From assembly GCA_965644295.1 (NCBI GenBank), contig CBFFRP010000506.1, positions 1 to 46,417 of the forward strand: a stretch of 46,417 nt of DNA, given 5' to 3'. The DNA comes from Paraphysomonas bandaiensis. Its lineage: Eukaryota; Chrysophyceae. Shown one piece after another: positions 46,021 to 46,417 of this stretch. The notes beneath the pieces are model-generated. The model made no database searches. It was not told where the DNA came from and saw only the letters and a list, made by a program, of their open reading frames with translations. A program made the translations under genes and the position numbers. Every line of letters begins with the position of its first letter. Within the stretch, counting starts at the first letter, position 1.

Positions 46021-46417
46021 TATGTATGTATGTATGTATGTATGTATGTATGTATGTATGTATGTATGTATGTATGTATGTATGTATGTATGTATGTATG
46101 TATGTATGTATGTATGTATGTATGTATGTATGTATGTATGTATGTATGTATGTATGTATGTATGTATGTATGTATGTATGTATGTATGTATGTATGTATG
46201 TATGTATGTATGTATGTATGTATGTATGTATGTATGTATGTATGTATGTATGTATGTATGTATGTATGTATGTATGTATGTATGTATGTATGTATGTATG
46301 TATGTATGTATGTATGTATGTATGTATGTATGTATGTATGTATGTATGTATGTATGTATGTATGTATGTATGTATGTATGTATGTATGTATGTATGTATG
46401 TATGTATGTATGTATGT
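46021..46417 (+). repeat. Long (TATG)n microsatellite
   Basis: About 99 perfect, uninterrupted TATG units continue to the last base of the window, so the true length is unknown. The perfection over nearly 400 bp suggests a highly mutable array, or a stretch where assembly length is unreliable. Confidence 0.99.

Overview
The window is eukaryotic nuclear DNA, most likely from a stramenopile (heterokont). The evidence is AT-rich intergenic sequence full of TATA, TATG and CATA microsatellites, very short spliceosomal introns (about 35-71 bp, GT...AG), PSGQP/PT-rich cell-surface repeats, and a REJ/GPS-type giant membrane protein of the kind found in heterokont genomes. The species cannot be named from sequence alone.

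Layout. Positions 1-5463 hold a complete, apparently young Ty1/copia LTR retrotransposon: near-identical LTRs, gag with a zinc knuckle, and pol with protease, integrase, RT and RNase H in a +1 frame. At 5898-6779 (minus) is a mitochondrial carrier of the 2-oxoglutarate/malate type. Positions 7428-28885 hold one giant gene. I join one 18.25-kb exon and 12 short downstream exons by phase-consistent splicing into a predicted protein of about 6,934 aa. It has a signal sequence, a REJ/PKD-like plus EGF-like ectodomain of about 980 aa, a PSGQP repeat stalk of about 3,700 aa with higher-order repeats, a second nearly identical copy of the ectodomain, a degenerate GPS-like motif, about eight membrane spans and a Ser/acid-rich tail.

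After a repeat-bearing non-coding gap come ordinary single-copy genes. They are a three-module PDZ-like protein (31393-33219, minus), a class I SAM methyltransferase of the EEF1AKMT4/METTL13 type (33842-34643), a short unrecognised ORF (36035-36259, minus), an ELO-like fatty-acid elongase (36605-37371), a CRAL-TRIO/Sec14 lipid-transfer protein (37505-38747, minus), the splicing factor Crooked neck/Clf1 (39236-41663, seven exons), a secreted FkbM-type methyltransferase-like protein (42169-43142, minus) and a RagC/D (Gtr2) GTPase (44403-45705, minus, six exons). The window ends inside a (TATG)n microsatellite of at least 397 bp.

The genes do not form an operon or one pathway. Several are conserved housekeeping genes (carrier, Clf1, Rag GTPase). 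The standout is the giant receptor-like gene, whose duplicated ectodomain and long homogenised repeat stalk suggest recent unequal exchange, active concerted evolution, or an assembly problem that should be excluded first.
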